From NCBI RefSeq assembly GCF_019320115.1, contig NC_089597.1, positions 124,335,485 to 124,399,484 of the forward strand: 64,000 nt of DNA, in the 5' to 3' direction. The translations under genes and the position numbers were made by a program. Shown here one piece after another: positions 1-12,624 of this stretch (positions are counted from its first letter, which is position 1; each line of letters starts with the position of its first letter). This stretch comes from Miscanthus floridulus. Its lineage: Eukaryota; Streptophyta; Magnoliopsida; Poales; Poaceae. Under the pieces are notes generated by a model. It had not been told where the DNA came from. It ran no database searches and was given only the letters and a program-made list of their open reading frames with translations.

Positions 1-3000
1 ATAGGCCTAAGAAAATTTGGGTTGCAAAGTCACTTGTTGTGAAAGTCAAGGGCCCTCAACAAGTTTGGGTCCCTAAACAAGCTTGATCTCTTGTGTGTAG
101 GTGAACTACAAGACCGGTGGAAGTCATTGGGTAATTAATAGTGGTTGCACACAACATATGACCAGTGATCCTCGTATGTTCACCTCACTAGATGAAGAAG
201 TAGATGGCCAAGAAAGAATTATATTTGGAGATAATTCAAAGGGCAAAGTCAAAGGATTGGGCAAAGTGACAATATCAAATGATCACTTATTTCAAATATG
301 CTATATGTTGCTTCTTTGAGCTTCAACTTGCTATCCGTTGGACAATTATGTGATCTTGGCTTCCAATGCTTCTTTACCGAGAAGGAAGTGGTTGTACCTA
401 AGAAAGATGATGATCAAGTTATATTCAAGGGATTTAGATACAACAACCTATATTTAGTGGATTTCACCTCCGAAGATGCTAACTTGAAGATATGCCTATT
501 CACCAAAACATCTCTTGGGTGGCTATGGCATAGACGACTTGCTCATGTTGGGATGAGCTCACTCAAGAAGCTTATGAAGAATGAATTGGTGAGAGGGTTG
601 AAGGATGTGAAATTTGAGAAGGACAAGCTTTGTAGTGCATGTCAAGCCAGCAAATAAGTTGCAAACACTCATCCTACGAAAGCTTTCATGTCAACAATAA
701 GAGTGCTAGAGCTTCTTCACATGGACTTATTTGGACCAACAACTTATAAAAGTTTGGGAGGAAATCTTTATTGTCTTGTGATTGTTGATGACTACTAAAG
801 ATATACATGGGTGTTCTTCCTTCATGACAAGACCAAGGTTGCTTCATGCTTCAAGGAGTTTGCCAAGAGAGTACAAAATGAGTTTGAAATGAAGCTCAAG
901 AAGATTAGAAGTGATAATGGAAAAGAGTTTGACAACACAAATATTGAAGCCTATTGTGATGAAGTTGGGATCAAGCATGAGGTCTCCACAACATACACGC
1001 CTCAACAAAATGGTGTAGTTGAGAGAAAGAACCGGACACTTATCACTCTAGCAAGAACAATGCTTGATGAGTACAACACACCCAAAGCTCTATGGGCAGA
1101 AGCTATTAACACCGCATGTTATGCATCCAACCGCTTATTCCTTCAAAAGTTTCATAGCAAGACACCTTATGAGTTGCTTAATGGGAAGAAGCCAGACATC
1201 TCCTTCTTTAGGGTGTTTGGCTGCAAATGCTACATCTACAAGAAGTGGCAATACCTAGGGAAGTTTCAAAGACGTTGTGATATTGGTTTTCTTGTTGGTT
1301 ACTCATTAAAGTCCAAAGCATTAATCATGCCACCGGCTTGGTTGAAGAAACATATGGTGTGGAATTTGATGAATCTAACGGCTCCTAAGGAGCACATGAG
1401 AATCTTGATGATATAGGTGATGAACCATTGAGGGAGGCTATGAAGAACATTCTGGTTGGAGACATCAAGCCTAAAGATGATGAAGATGATGTACAAGTGA
1501 TTGATCCACCTTCTTCATCAAATATGCCACAAGATGGTGATAAAGATGGGAGAGTAGAAAATGAAGATACTCATGTCTCTCATGATCAAATGGTGGCACA
1601 AGCACAAGATGTTGATGCTCCACAACCTCCCCCTCAAGTGGTTGATAGAAGAAATTCACCTCTACTACAAGCTCATCCACAAGATCTCATCATAGGGAGT
1701 CCATCAAAGGGTGTAATGACTCGATCTCAAAAGCTTGCTTCTTTTATTGAACATCACTCTTTTGTCTATTGTGTTGAACCTAAGAATATAGAAGAAGCTC
1801 TTCAAGATTCTGATTGGATAAATGCCATGCATGAAGAGTTGAACAACTTTGCCCGCAATGAAGTTTGGACTCTTGAAGAGCGACCACAAGGTGCAAGAGT
1901 CATTGGAATAAAGTGGGTGTTCCACAACAAGCAAGATGATCAAGGCATTGTTGTGAGGAACAAGGCAAGACTAGTTGCAAAGGGGTTCTCTCAAGTTGAA
2001 GGGTTGGATTTTGGAGAGACCTTTGCACCGATTGTAAGACTTGAAGCCATTCGTATCCTCCTTGCATATGCATCGCATCATGAAATGAAATTATATCAAA
2101 TGGATGTTAAAAGTGCATTTTTAAATGACTTTATTAATGAACTAGTCTATGTTGATCAACCTCCTGGGTTTGAAGACCCTAGATATCCTAATCATGTTTA
2201 TAGGTTGTCCAAGGCGTAATATGGGCTTAAGCAAGCCCCAAGAGCATGGTATGAACACCTTTGGGATTTCCTCATTAAGAAGGGTTTCACCATTGGGAAG
2301 GTCGACACCACACTATTCACCAAGAAGCTTGATGGGGAGATCTTCATTTGTCAAGTATATGTTGATGATATCATCTTTGGATCATCAAATGAAGATTCTT
2401 GCAAAGAGTTTGGTGAATTGAAGTCGAAGGAGTTCGAGATGTCTATGATTGGAGAGCTTACATTCTTTCTTGGTTTTCAAGTCAAACAAATGAGAGAAGG
2501 AATTTTCATCTCTCAAGAAAAATATACCAAGGATCTTCTCAAGAGGTTCAATATGGATGAATGTAAGCCAATCAAGATACCAATACCATCTAATGGACAT
2601 CTCGACCTAGATGAGGGAGGTAAAACGGTTGATCAAACTCTCTACCGCTCTATGATTGGTAGCTTGTTGTATTTAACCACATCTAGGCCCGACATCATGT
2701 TTAGTGTGTGTATGTGTGCTAGATTTCAAGCTAATCCTAAGGAAGCTCATTTGATTGCCGTTAAAAGAATCCTTAGGTACCTTAAGCACACGCCAAGCAT
2801 TGGCCTTTGGTATCCCAAAGGAGCTAGATTTAATTAGTTGGCTATTCCGATTTGGATTATGCCGGTTGCAAAGTTGATAGAAAAAACATATTCGAAGGGT
2901 GCCATTTGCTTGGTAGATCACTTGTGTCTTGGTCCTCCAAGAAGCAAAATAGTGTGGCTTTGTCCATCGTCGCAGCGGAATACATTGCCACGTGTGCTTG

Positions 3001-3317
3001 TTGTGCACAAATACTTTGCATGAAGCAAACTTTGCTAGACTATGGTGTAGTTCTAGAAAAGGTACCTCTTTTGTGTGACAATGAGAGTGCGGTAAAAGCT
3101 TGCTAATAATCTGGTTCAACACTCTCGCACCAAGCACATAGATATCCTCCATCACTTTCTTAGAGATCATGTTACTAAGAATGATATATCATTAGAAGGT
3201 GTAAGGACCGAGGATCAATTGGCGGATATCTTCACTAAACTGCTAGATGAGGCTACTTTTTGTCGGTTGAGGAATGATCTCAATGTGCTTGATTTTAGTA
3301 ACTTCACTAGAAAATGA
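1..3317 (+). pseudogene. Broken copia pol (protease, integrase, RT, RNase H)
   Basis: The conserved blocks lie in order. The protease motif near 131-160 reads NSGCTQHMT where the family has DSG, so the catalytic Asp is lost. GAG-pre-integrase LWHRRLAH is near 525. The integrase core carries VRSDNG-like KIRSDNGKEF and the QQNGVVERKNRT block near 900-1040. RT has YQMDVKSAFLN near 2095 and YVDDIIFGSS near 2360. RNase H has the DSDYAGC block near 2850 and ends with the KHIDILHHFLRDH and DIFTK blocks before a stop at 3315-3317. Breaks include a frameshift near 310, stops at 655-657 and 796-798, a deletion/frameshift near 1310, a stop at 2217-2219, and frameshifts near 2835 and 3105. This is a dead polyprotein; the assignment to SIRE/Maximus rests on motif wording and the env-like ORF downstream. 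Confidence 0.93.
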
Positions 3318-4750
3318 GCTTGTGTTGTTCCTTGCATTGCATTGCATTGTAATATACAACATGTTTAATTTTTGGTAATGCGTTTAGGGCTTGTCTAACA
3401 TGGTTAAGATAACCGTCGAAAAGCGTGTGAAGAAGCTTAACCTTGGATCAAACTTGACAAGCAACTAGAATTACTTTCAAGTATTGCATTGCATATGCAT
3501 GTATGTTGTTTTGTCATTTCTCTTCAATTACCCTTTTATTGCCTATTTTCTTAAAAAGAATTATAGCCTAAGGCAAAATACTTTGAAAATTTTGAGGGTT
3601 TGAGAGAGGTCACTCACATTAGTCCCAATTGGTGTTTATTTGGGTCTTATTGAAGTTGGGACTTGATTAGGAACAAGCAGCACGAAGGAACTTTGAAGAT
3701 TTGCTAAAAAAGAGTGACCGGACGCTGCACCGGACTCTGAAGTACAGCGTCTGGTCAGTTCACAGGAGGTGAACCATTGCTACGAAGGAGCGACCAGACA
3801 CAAAAATAGTACCTTCCCTGCGTCCAGTCAGATGGTGTTCCTACATCCGATCAAGCAAAGAAGAAGATCTAAGGATCGACCGGACTCTGGCTGCGTTCGG
3901 TTAGTTGTGATCAGACACGTTCGGTCGTGACTTGGGAGGTTTTGGACCTCTCTGTTGTCGATCGGACTCTGGGTGGCAGCGTTCAATCATTGCCACCAGA
4001 GCGTCCGGTCAGTAGAAGTCGTGTGGATCTAAAACTCTTCTCTGTTTCCTTATCCATCACGGGTGAGCCACCATATAACTGCGCCGCCTTGACCTAATAT
4101 CACACGCCCATGCCGACTTCGCCATTCTTGAGCCAAGCCGCCGCGCCATCTTCACCAGCGCCGCATTGCTTTGCCGCATCCGTGCTGTACCACGTAGCTG
4201 AGCCTGTGCCACAACCGCATCGCTACCAGCCCATGCCGCCTACCTATGCCGCGCCCACGCCTCTGCTCAGCGTGGCCGTGCCTTAATCCTCGCCGCTGTC
4301 CTAGCACCGCTGTGCCTCACAGCAGTCACTGAGCCCATGCCCTAGCACCACCACGTGCCCGAGCCGCAACCACCTCCATTGCCGCACCAGCAACTCCAAG
4401 CCCCATCTAGTGCCGCATTGCCTCACCGGAACCCTAACCCTAGGCGATCCTTGGTGGTTCTCCATGATCCATTCCTTACTCTTCGGTTCACCGGTTCGTC
4501 AGGTAGCAAGCCCATGATTCTAATTTCATATCTAATGCTTGCTTCTTAGGGTTTCGTATCTCTAGATGTATATTGTAATTATTCATATATCCGATCTATT
4601 CTATCGTGCAGTGAGTTGGTGGGTTTGAGGTTACTTTGGCAGTTGACAGTTAACTCGGGGCCAAGCTCATGAGTATGGATTGAGGCCAAGCCTCGGAAGT
4701 GACAGTTGGCAGTTGATTCTTGTCAGTGACAGTTGTGCTTTTCAGCTCCA
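3318..4750 (+). other. Non-coding spacer between pol and env-like ORF of the copia element
   Basis: There is no supportable ORF. The stretch 3715-4020 holds repeated half-palindromes of the type ACCGGAC and GTCCGGTCA (some decayed to GTCTGGTCA), the same motif family that fills the 3' LTR near 7240-7660. A GC-rich, proline-like stretch follows at about 4080-4460. Such spacers between pol and the env-like ORF are normal in SIRE-type elements. Confidence 0.7.
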
Positions 4751-4753
4751 GCA

Positions 4754-5951
4754 ATGGCACGTGTCAAGAACGCCGGAGGAGGTCCATGTGATGAGGATCC
4801 GAGGGCTCTGCCTCGCTTGCCTGCTGAGGTGAAAGGTAAGGGGACAAAGAAGACTACATCAAAGAAGCGAAAATTTTGCAGATGCTGATATAGCAAGAGC
4901 AGCAGCAGTAGCAGACGTTGCAGAGCATGCAGAGAGAGGAGGTGCTCAGAGTGGTGTTGTTATTGCAGATCAGCTTTCACCAGCACAGAGGGCAGCCATT
5001 GATCAGGTTGAGTGTCGTCATGGTAGTCCAGCTGGGACTGTCATGCTTGAGGGACGGTGTGTTGTTTTGGAGGAGACTCAGCCTTAGGGGGAGCCATAGT
5101 AGCAGACACAGCCACTAGTGCAGTCAGAGGGTGCTGAGCAGACTCAGGAGGGAGAGCAGATAGAGGAGACAGAGTAGGCCCCTTAGCCATAGTTATGCCG
5201 CTCTTGTCATACCCGTACCTAGGTGACACTAAGGCCAGAGACACAGAGGAGGGGTTCTCGTCCGCCTCCTAGACCATAGGGTCCGCCTCTAGTAACTCAT
5301 CTGGATTTGAGGGCTGCCATGGCCAAGCAGGTGCAGCAGCTCAGGTTTGTTTAGTTCGAGGACTGATTCCCGCCAAGGAGGGATGAGCGTGCTTCAGAGG
5401 GTTTCTATACACCACTACAAGAGGACTTCTACAATGCATATCTAAACAGTGGTGTGGCTTTTAGATCACAGAGGGTTTGTTCAATTGAGGCCATTGTAGC
5501 AGTAGCTAGAGAGCAGATCCACCCTCATCTCTCTTACTTGTTAGGGCTGATAGACTTACTTGGACGGACAGGCAGATATGTTCGATCTTGGGTCTATGAG
5601 TTCTATGCTACACTTTGGATTGACCCAGCTCACAAGTTCAAACACTTTGCATTCAGAGGCCGTGACTATAGGCTGATGAGCTTCAGGGTCAGAGAGATCC
5701 TTAGGTTACAGGAGTCACCCATCTGTCTTCATGAGGTTTGCTATGGACACATAGAGCCTCCTAGATGCCCTCACTACAGTCTTGTGCCTCCCACAAATCT
5801 CATCCGACCTTGCTTCATAGAGCCTTTCGGCGAGGGGTCGAGCATGACACCCAAAGATCTTACTCCTACAGCTAGACTATTTAATGCTATCATGAGGACG
5901 ACCCTGTTATACCTTTACATACGGGCTTCACACTGGCTCAGGGTTTGTTGA
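4754..5951 (+). pseudogene. Env-like / putative plant transposon protein ORF of the copia element
   Basis: A start at 4754 opens a basic N-terminus (MARVKNAGGG...), which shifts frame near 4875. The next part is Ala- and Gln/Glu-rich and has several stops. The best preserved block is 5454-5951, containing the HPHLSYLLGLIDLLGRTGRY, WVYEFYATLWIDP and FRGRDYRLMSFRVREIL segments. I recognise this as the conserved domain of the third ORF in grass SIRE/Maximus elements (Pfam 'putative plant transposon protein' type). Its function is unknown; env-like refers to its position after pol, not to proven envelope activity. It ends with a stop at 5949-5951, and downstream codons up to about 6340 continue as decayed tail. 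No intact protein can be made. Confidence 0.75.
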
Positions 5952-6780
5952 TGCTTGTGACAGACACCCTAGTTTCTAGTAGCCTTGGTGCTACATTTAA
6001 TGAGTTGATAGGGTAGCCTACACCGCCATAGCTACATGTCCCTAGTCCTTTCATAGTTGCTCCTATTACTGGGACTATAGAGATGCTCCCATCATCAGTT
6101 GCATCATCAGAGCCACCTGCTATAGTCATACCTATAGAGTCACAGGTCACACCAGTTCTAGATCTGACCCAGACCACTTTAGCATCACTTCCAGTGACAG
6201 AGGGTCAGACCGCTTAGAGCTCAAGATCAGATGATGATGCTACCCAGTTTTAGATCGCTCACCGCGAGTCAGCGCCCGACTCGTCTGCTCCAGCCCTGCC
6301 GATCGACCCTTAGGTTTTAGTCTTTGACACCAAAGGGGGAGAGGGATCGAGTATGATAGACATAGGGGGGAGTGATATATCTAGGGGGAGCTTATCTATT
6401 ACATTTGGCTTTTTATGTGTGATACATTATTATGCATTCATATTTACTTTCATGCATTGAACTTCATACGTGTGATCGTGATATTTATGTGATCATGATA
6501 TTTATGTGATATGTGACATATGTGCTCTCTACTTTGATCTTTATATATGTCATGTCACTTGGTTATGCTCATTTGCTTTGCTTTCGTGTTTTACTTCGAT
6601 GCAAATGAGCTTTATTTCTTGTACTCATGCTTATTTCATATTAATTGAGTACATCATGTTGGCTTGGGTCATATAAGCTTGCCAACTCTTTTGTTCTTAT
6701 TGTCAAAAGCTTATATGAACCAAGCATATTGAAAACCTCATCTCTTTTACATACTTGAGGTTGTATTGTCATCAATCACC

Positions 6781-6794
6781 AAAAAGGGGGAGAT
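6781..6794 (+). other. Polypurine tract of copia element
   Basis: The purine run AAAAAGGGGGAGAT sits directly before the TGAAAGC start of the 3' LTR, where plus-strand DNA synthesis would be primed. Its position fixes the strand of the element as +. Confidence 0.85.
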
Positions 6795-8404
6795 TGAAAG
6801 CATCTAGGCCCCTAATTGGGTTTCGATGATTAATGACAATATGAGATTACTATGACTAACGTGTGTTTTGTAGATGCAATTAAGTTAGGTCATGGTAATG
6901 GAAATTGATTGGGCAATCATGGTTGTCATTCCCCTACGATGAAAATCATATTGGTTTTCAAAGGATGGACGACAAGGTTAAGGATGGACTAGTTCTAAGT
7001 ATTGTTTGGTGTTGAAGAGACACTTAGAGTAGTTTAGGACTTTGTTTTTCCTTTGGTCGTACTATTAAGGGGGGTATGGACTAGTAGCTTGACCTAGGTG
7101 AGTCTAGTGGGTTAGGTGTGGTGCACACTTGTCAAATCTAGCACTAGGTAGCTCTGAAGTAGCCCTTAGATCAATTGGAGAAAATTTCATTCACATATGA
7201 TTTTGAGTTGGAAGTGAATGGAGGGTCAAATATTAACCGGACACTGGTTCCGGTGTGACCAGACACCGACAGTAGAGTCCGATCAGTTCATTTGATCAAG
7301 TAAAGTCGTTTGGATGCGACCAAACGCTGAGTGAAATGTGACCAGACGCTAGGTGCCAGAGTCCGATCAACTATAGTAAGGTTCTAGAGAGGGAGAATCC
7401 TAATCAGACACGTCCGATCAGTGCTGACCGGACGCTGGTCTGGTTCCGGTTACTGACCGGACGCTGAATAGCAAAGTGACTGGACTCTAGGCTTAGGCGT
7501 CCGGTCAACATCAGTAAGGTTCCAGAGAGTAGCTTTTGCGACCGGACACATCCGGTCAGTGCTGACCGGACACAAGTCAGAGTCCGGTCATAACTTAACG
7601 GCTCAGTGGCAGGGAGAACTGATCGGAGCGTCCGGTCACCCCATAGAATGCTGACTCAGGCACATAACGGTTCATTTTGAATGAGGGGGTATAAATACTT
7701 CCTCTATTCATTCAAGGGGGTACTCTTGCCCATTTCAACAACTAAGAAACACCCTTGAGAGTGCAAGGAGAGCAAGAGCCTAGTGAGGTGATTGAGATTT
7801 GAGAATCCAAGATTAAGGCCTCATTAGTGAAAAGCGAGTAGCAAGTGTGCATCCACACTTCTCATTAGGCTTGTTGTGGTCAAGTGAGAGTTCTAGCTTG
7901 TTACTCTTGGTGATCGCCATCACCTAGACGGCTTGGTGGTGATCGGGAGTGGTGATCATTCGGCGGAGCTTATTGATAACCCAACTCAAGTTATGAGCGG
8001 TTGTCGGTGATTCACCGTGATGAAGTGTCAAAAAATCAACCCATAGAGAGCACTTGATCCTTACGCGGATCAAGGGGGAGCTACACCCTTGCGCGGGTGC
8101 TCCAACGAGGACTAGTGGGGAGTGACGACTCTCCGATACATCGGCAAAACATCGCCGCGTTCCTTCTCCTCTCTTTACTTTAAGCATTTACATGTGAGCA
8201 ATTCAATTCTTGTCTTTATATTCTTAGATATGCCATGCTAGAGTAGGATTGGAACTTAGAGTGCTAAACTTTTATGCGCTAGATCAATAAAATCACTTTC
8301 TAGGCATAAGGGGTGAAGTGGGCTAAGTGTAGGGTTTAATTATTGCAAATAATTTAAAATTAGCCCAATTCAACCCCCCCCTCTTGGGCATCTTGATCCT
8401 TTCA
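6795..8404 (+). repeat. 3' LTR of SIRE/Maximus copia (1610 bp)
   Basis: The LTR begins TGAAAGCATCTAGGCCCC just after the polypurine tract and ends CATCTTGATCCTTTCA, giving an inverted terminal TGAAAG/CTTTCA. Its middle (7240-7660) is packed with ACCGGACGCTG and GTCCGGTCAGT-like words, many in inverted pairs. A TATA-like TATAAATAC at about 7690 follows. Downstream of 8404 the sequence changes at once to hAT transposase coding sequence. Confidence 0.92.
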
Positions 8405-8707
8405 ACTGTGAACCAGTTAAATGATGATTTTAACATCTTGAACTGGTGGTATCAGCACAAACTCACATATATAGTGATGTCAATCATGGATAAAGACATT
8501 TTAACTGTTCCTGTGTCTACCATATCTTTAGAATCTACTTTTAGTATGACTGGTAGGATCATCGAGGAGTGGCGGAGGAGGCTGAAGCATGAGATGGTGG
8601 AGATGCTGACCTACACCAAAGATTGGGAGGCTGCTAAAGCAAGGCTGCAACACATGATGGAGGACAAGGAACTTGAAGAAGCATTTGAAGAACTTTATCT
8701 TGATTAG
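8405..8707 (+). pseudogene. hAT transposase C-terminal dimerisation region (fragment)
   Basis: About 100 codons are open, ending at TAG 8705-8707. The segment NILNWWYQHKLTYIVMSIMD followed by ILTVPVSTISLESTFSMTGR matches the hAT-family C-terminal dimerisation block (consensus FDIL-WW, then IPVSTVASESAFSTGGR). The rest is a charged tail with the MVEMLTYTKDWEAA segment. The N-terminal zinc finger and catalytic part are missing because the copia LTR joins directly at 8405. Any ORF start to the left of this is copia LTR sequence, not hAT. Confidence 0.85.
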
Positions 8708-9039
8708 TGTCTTAGTGATCATTTATGTAATGGGACTATAATATTCTGGACTTGTGAACTTTGATGTAAGGACAATGAACTTCTATGGAGCTGGGCTGTA
8801 CTCTTTTTCCCTGTCTAGGGTTTCTCGCAAGGGTAAGTTTTACCTAGACAGATTTTTAATGAGGCAGCCATTGCACTAAAGCTCCTAATAAATTGTAATG
8901 TTAAATCTTCGATAAGTTCTTTGAACTTAACTTTGAGTCTGTATTGTATAAGTTTAAGATGATAAAGTTATTGTCCTTGATATTCTAGTCATTTTGATGT
9001 GTTAGGCACTTATAGTGCCAGTGCGGGCACGAGCACTAT

Positions 9040-12000
9040 TGTAACACCTCGGGTGTTTAAAATACTAAAACTGTCATATCATCATATGCATTGCAAGGCA
9101 ATTGGTCATATTAAAAACTTTGAGATGCATACACTAAAACAAGTTTATATTCATGTGGTATGTGTTGAATTGTATTGTGTGACTCAAGTTCAAAGTTTGT
9201 TTGGATTTTGAATTTTTCGAGAAAACCCTGATTTTCAGCATTTAAATCCTACCCTAAAAATCCATTTCAAAATATAAGCATATTTTGGGGTTGAGCCCAA
9301 AAGCAAAAGTGTAGAGCTTGGCAAGTTATACAAAGTTTGTTTTTGGAGTTTTTCAAGTTGTTTAGAAAAATTTTGAGTAATTCGAAAAGGCGTAATTCGT
9401 TAAATTTCCATATTCCAAATTCAAAAGTTCATTTCAAAATCTAGACCGAATTAGGAGATGGTTATAGAAGCAAAGTTGTAGAACTTTTGATTTTGAACAA
9501 CTTTTGTTTTTGGAGATTTTTGAGTTGTTATGAAAATTTGAGAGTAATTTGTGAATTTTGGGCAAATGGCATTTCTGTAATTTGAGTGAACAGTGTCCAC
9601 CGCCGAAGCTACATTGCCGGCGAGCTTCGGTTGGCTTCCAGTCGCGTGCGTGGCCGTCTGGGCGTCGCGCTGGCGTGGTGAAGGCCACGACGCAGTTCCC
9701 TTGAGTTTCCTAGCCATCCTTTTTAGCCTGAGCCGCCATCGTCGTTGCCCTTCTCCCTTGCTCTGTTTTCCCGTCGCCGCTGCTCCACTCCGGCGAGCCC
9801 GTGCCGTCGTTGTCGTGCTCCACCATCGCTGATAAGCTAGTCCCAGCTCCGCCTTAACCTTATGCGTCCAACCGACCCACCAATTCAGTTTATCTCCACC
9901 GAAAATTCGCTGTCCACGTCTTTCTTCTTCGTGGCCGGCGACCTTCCCGTCGCAAGCGCATCTCCGTGGCCAGCGCCCTCCGGTGAGCTGCTGTCCTTGC
10001 TCTGTGTACCTATGGCTTCGTCTCGATACTATGGTGCTTACTCCATAGTTGGTTGTTCATTTTGACCACTGCAGTCGCCGGTACACCATCGCCGACGACG
10101 TTTTGCTCCGTCGTGTTCGCGCTGAACGTCGAACCCCCTTGCTGTTGCTCCTCCGGCTCGGTCTTTGGCTCCAACGCGTTCGGGGTGAGCTCCTGATGCT
10201 TCCTATGTCCTTTGTTTAATCACTACCGCACTGGTGTCGCCGGCGTAGCATGGCCGTGCCGTCGTGTCCGCCATGGCCGCCGTGGTGCTTGGTCCAGTTA
10301 GTGTCGAGGCTCGTTTGTGCCACCAATCGGAGCGTAGTGGTGTAGGGGACGTGGCAGTGCTTTCACCATCACCGTTAGTCTCACCGGCGACGAGAATTCG
10401 CCGGTCAGAGCCGTCGCTGCCGTGGTCAACGTCGGAGGTTGAAGATGACATGTGGGACCCGGGTGTCAGTGACTCAGCGTTCTAAGTGGATTTTCTATTT
10501 TTCAGAATTAAATGAATAGTGCTATAATTTGTTATTTTTGTGTAGATTTATTTAGAGCTCCAAAAATTATGAAAATTTTTGTGTGAATTCTATATGATGT
10601 ATATTATATAAAAAATTTGAAATATTGATTTTCAGTATTTTTGGGATATGATAAAAATTGCTCAATTAATTAATAAATGACTTTCCATGATTTTTCTAGG
10701 CTTAATTAATTATCCAAAATTTATGAAAATTGTTTTGCCACTTAGTTATCATGTAATGAACATTTACAAAAAAATTTAGCTCAATTAGAATAAGTTGATT
10801 TATTTCATAATTTTGAATTAAATAATTAATTCATAAAAGCAAATAGTAACATTTAATGATTTAGGTTTTGTTTGAAATTTTGGATTGAGTGATGACCTTG
10901 GGTCATTAGTTGATAATAATCCTTGGCAATTGATGTATGTGTTACGAAAAAGATTTAGTCTGTTTGACTTGCAACTATACCGCGAAGGAAAGTTGTATTC
11001 AAATTCTTAATTTTTGTATCCATCATCGAGCATCATGTTTCGTATTCCGCATCATGTTAAACATGGCATTGTTATTACGTGTAGTAAACGAAGGTGAACA
11101 CGTGGTAGTTAATCAAGTTGTTGAGGAGGTTAATCCGTCTGTTGAGGTCGGATCGAATACTTGTGAAACGTCGCAGGAGCCGGACTTTTCCGTCAACGAA
11201 GGCAAGCCCCGGATGCATACAACCCTACCTTGTGTTTTACAAATTAATTTCGTTTTTGCTTTCCGTTACTGCATTAAGTGATTAGGAGTTAAGTAAGAGC
11301 CTAATTGGTGCATTACCACCCTTGTTATTCCATATTTACCATATTACCAGTTTTAAACTCGTATATGCCTAGTTTTGCTTAGCTATGCGTAGAACGATGA
11401 AAGTCGGGTGATTACCTGCCACCTGCAAGTTTTAAATGGAACCTTGGTTACTTATGTTATCATGTGATATGGGAATGTGGAGTAATAATTCTAGACCGGG
11501 CAGACTCGGTGTGTGTGAGCCACAAGACATAGAGGTCTTGTGAGCGGGTTCTTTCCGCCTGTGTCAATTAAGGCACGTCCGTTGTTGAATTGCATGAGGT
11601 GAGAATTTGTAGTACTAACCACATACTCCGGTAAGCCTTCACTTGGCGATTCTATTACGAGAATGGCTACTCGCGCACTGGGAGTGGAGAGATGGCGGGA
11701 ATAGCGTGTACCCACGTGGCAATGGGCTGGATTGGTGGAGTACTGTATTCTCGGGTGGCGCGGACCCATTCTTGCTTTAGAGGATCCGAGGGTAGGTTGA
11801 TATATGTGAGTCGGGGACCTGCATATGTCGTGTGGTCTAGAATCCCCAGTTGGGTTTAATCGGTTCAAATCGTCGTTGCTCCTCGGTTATGGAGACTCAA
11901 CTCACTGTTCATCATCGTAGTACTAATAACTAGAACTCAAATAAGGCTTGTGAAGGTGTTGGATATGAAGTTTCATGATCTCATCATGGATCGTGTCAGC

Positions 12001-12624
12001 TTTGTATATGATTTTATGAAGCTTTCTATATAAAGAATTTTGTTAAAGAGCTTTTACGCAAAAGAACTTTGATTATTGTTAAAGCCATATCTTGAATCCC
12101 ATAAACCGGCATTCCTTAGTTCTATCAGTTTTATTTCGGTTAAGTCTTGTTGAGTACTTTTGTACTCAGGGTTCGTTGACCCTTGTTGCAGGTGAGCCTC
12201 ATGAGCAGATCTGTTTTGGATCGTGCTGCATGACAGTTGTACCTTGTGATGACGATGAGAAGTAAATGTGTGGCCTTGGGCAGGGCAATCTCCTTGTGTG
12301 TTTTGTATTATATTATAATGCCACTCCACTATTTCGTTTTGTAATAAACATCAAACCTAGTTACGAGGTTTGAAACTACTATTTTGTAAATTATGTTATT
12401 GTAAGACTTTCGCTGTTTTTACTCTGGTATTGATGTTTGAATAAATGTTGTAATACTGCAATGACTCTGTAACGTGATCCTGCTCGGAAATCGTGGATGA
12501 TTCGGGGTTCCCCGAGGACACCCGACAGTCTTTTTAAGTTATTGGGAACATATGCATTGTTGTCAAAGGTCGTTGGACAGTGACAAGTGCATGTGGGTCC
12601 TATAATTTAGGAGGTTCTACCACA
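9040..12624 (+). mobile_element. Solo LTR (3585 bp), chromoviral Tekay-like, TSD ACTAT
   Basis: It starts TGTAACACCTCGGGTG and ends GGAGGTTCTACCACA. The five bases ACTAT occur both at 9035-9039 and 12625-12629, so this is a single LTR left after recombination between the two LTRs of a full element. The TGTAACACC start and the GGTTCTRCCACA-like end are typical of large chromoviral (Tekay/Retand-like) LTRs in grasses. Inside, 9590-10480 is GC-rich with pseudo-coding stretches and 10480-10900 is AT-rich. No retrotransposon protein domain is present. It lies in the hAT element's 3' region. Confidence 0.9.

Larger units (their letters stand above)
1..8404 (+). mobile_element. SIRE/Maximus-type Ty1/copia retrotransposon, 5' end outside window
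   Basis: The order on + is protease, integrase, reverse transcriptase, RNase H, a long spacer, an env-like ORF, a polypurine tract and an LTR. This copia order with an extra ORF after pol is the SIRE/Maximus layout. The first bases are already in the gag-protease linker, so the 5' LTR and most of gag lie left of the window. The 3' LTR starts TGAAAGC and ends CCTTTCA. The base after it begins hAT transposon sequence, so this copy inserted into an hAT element. The TSD cannot be checked because the other end is missing. The polyprotein has many stops and frameshifts, so the copy is not autonomous. Confidence 0.93.
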
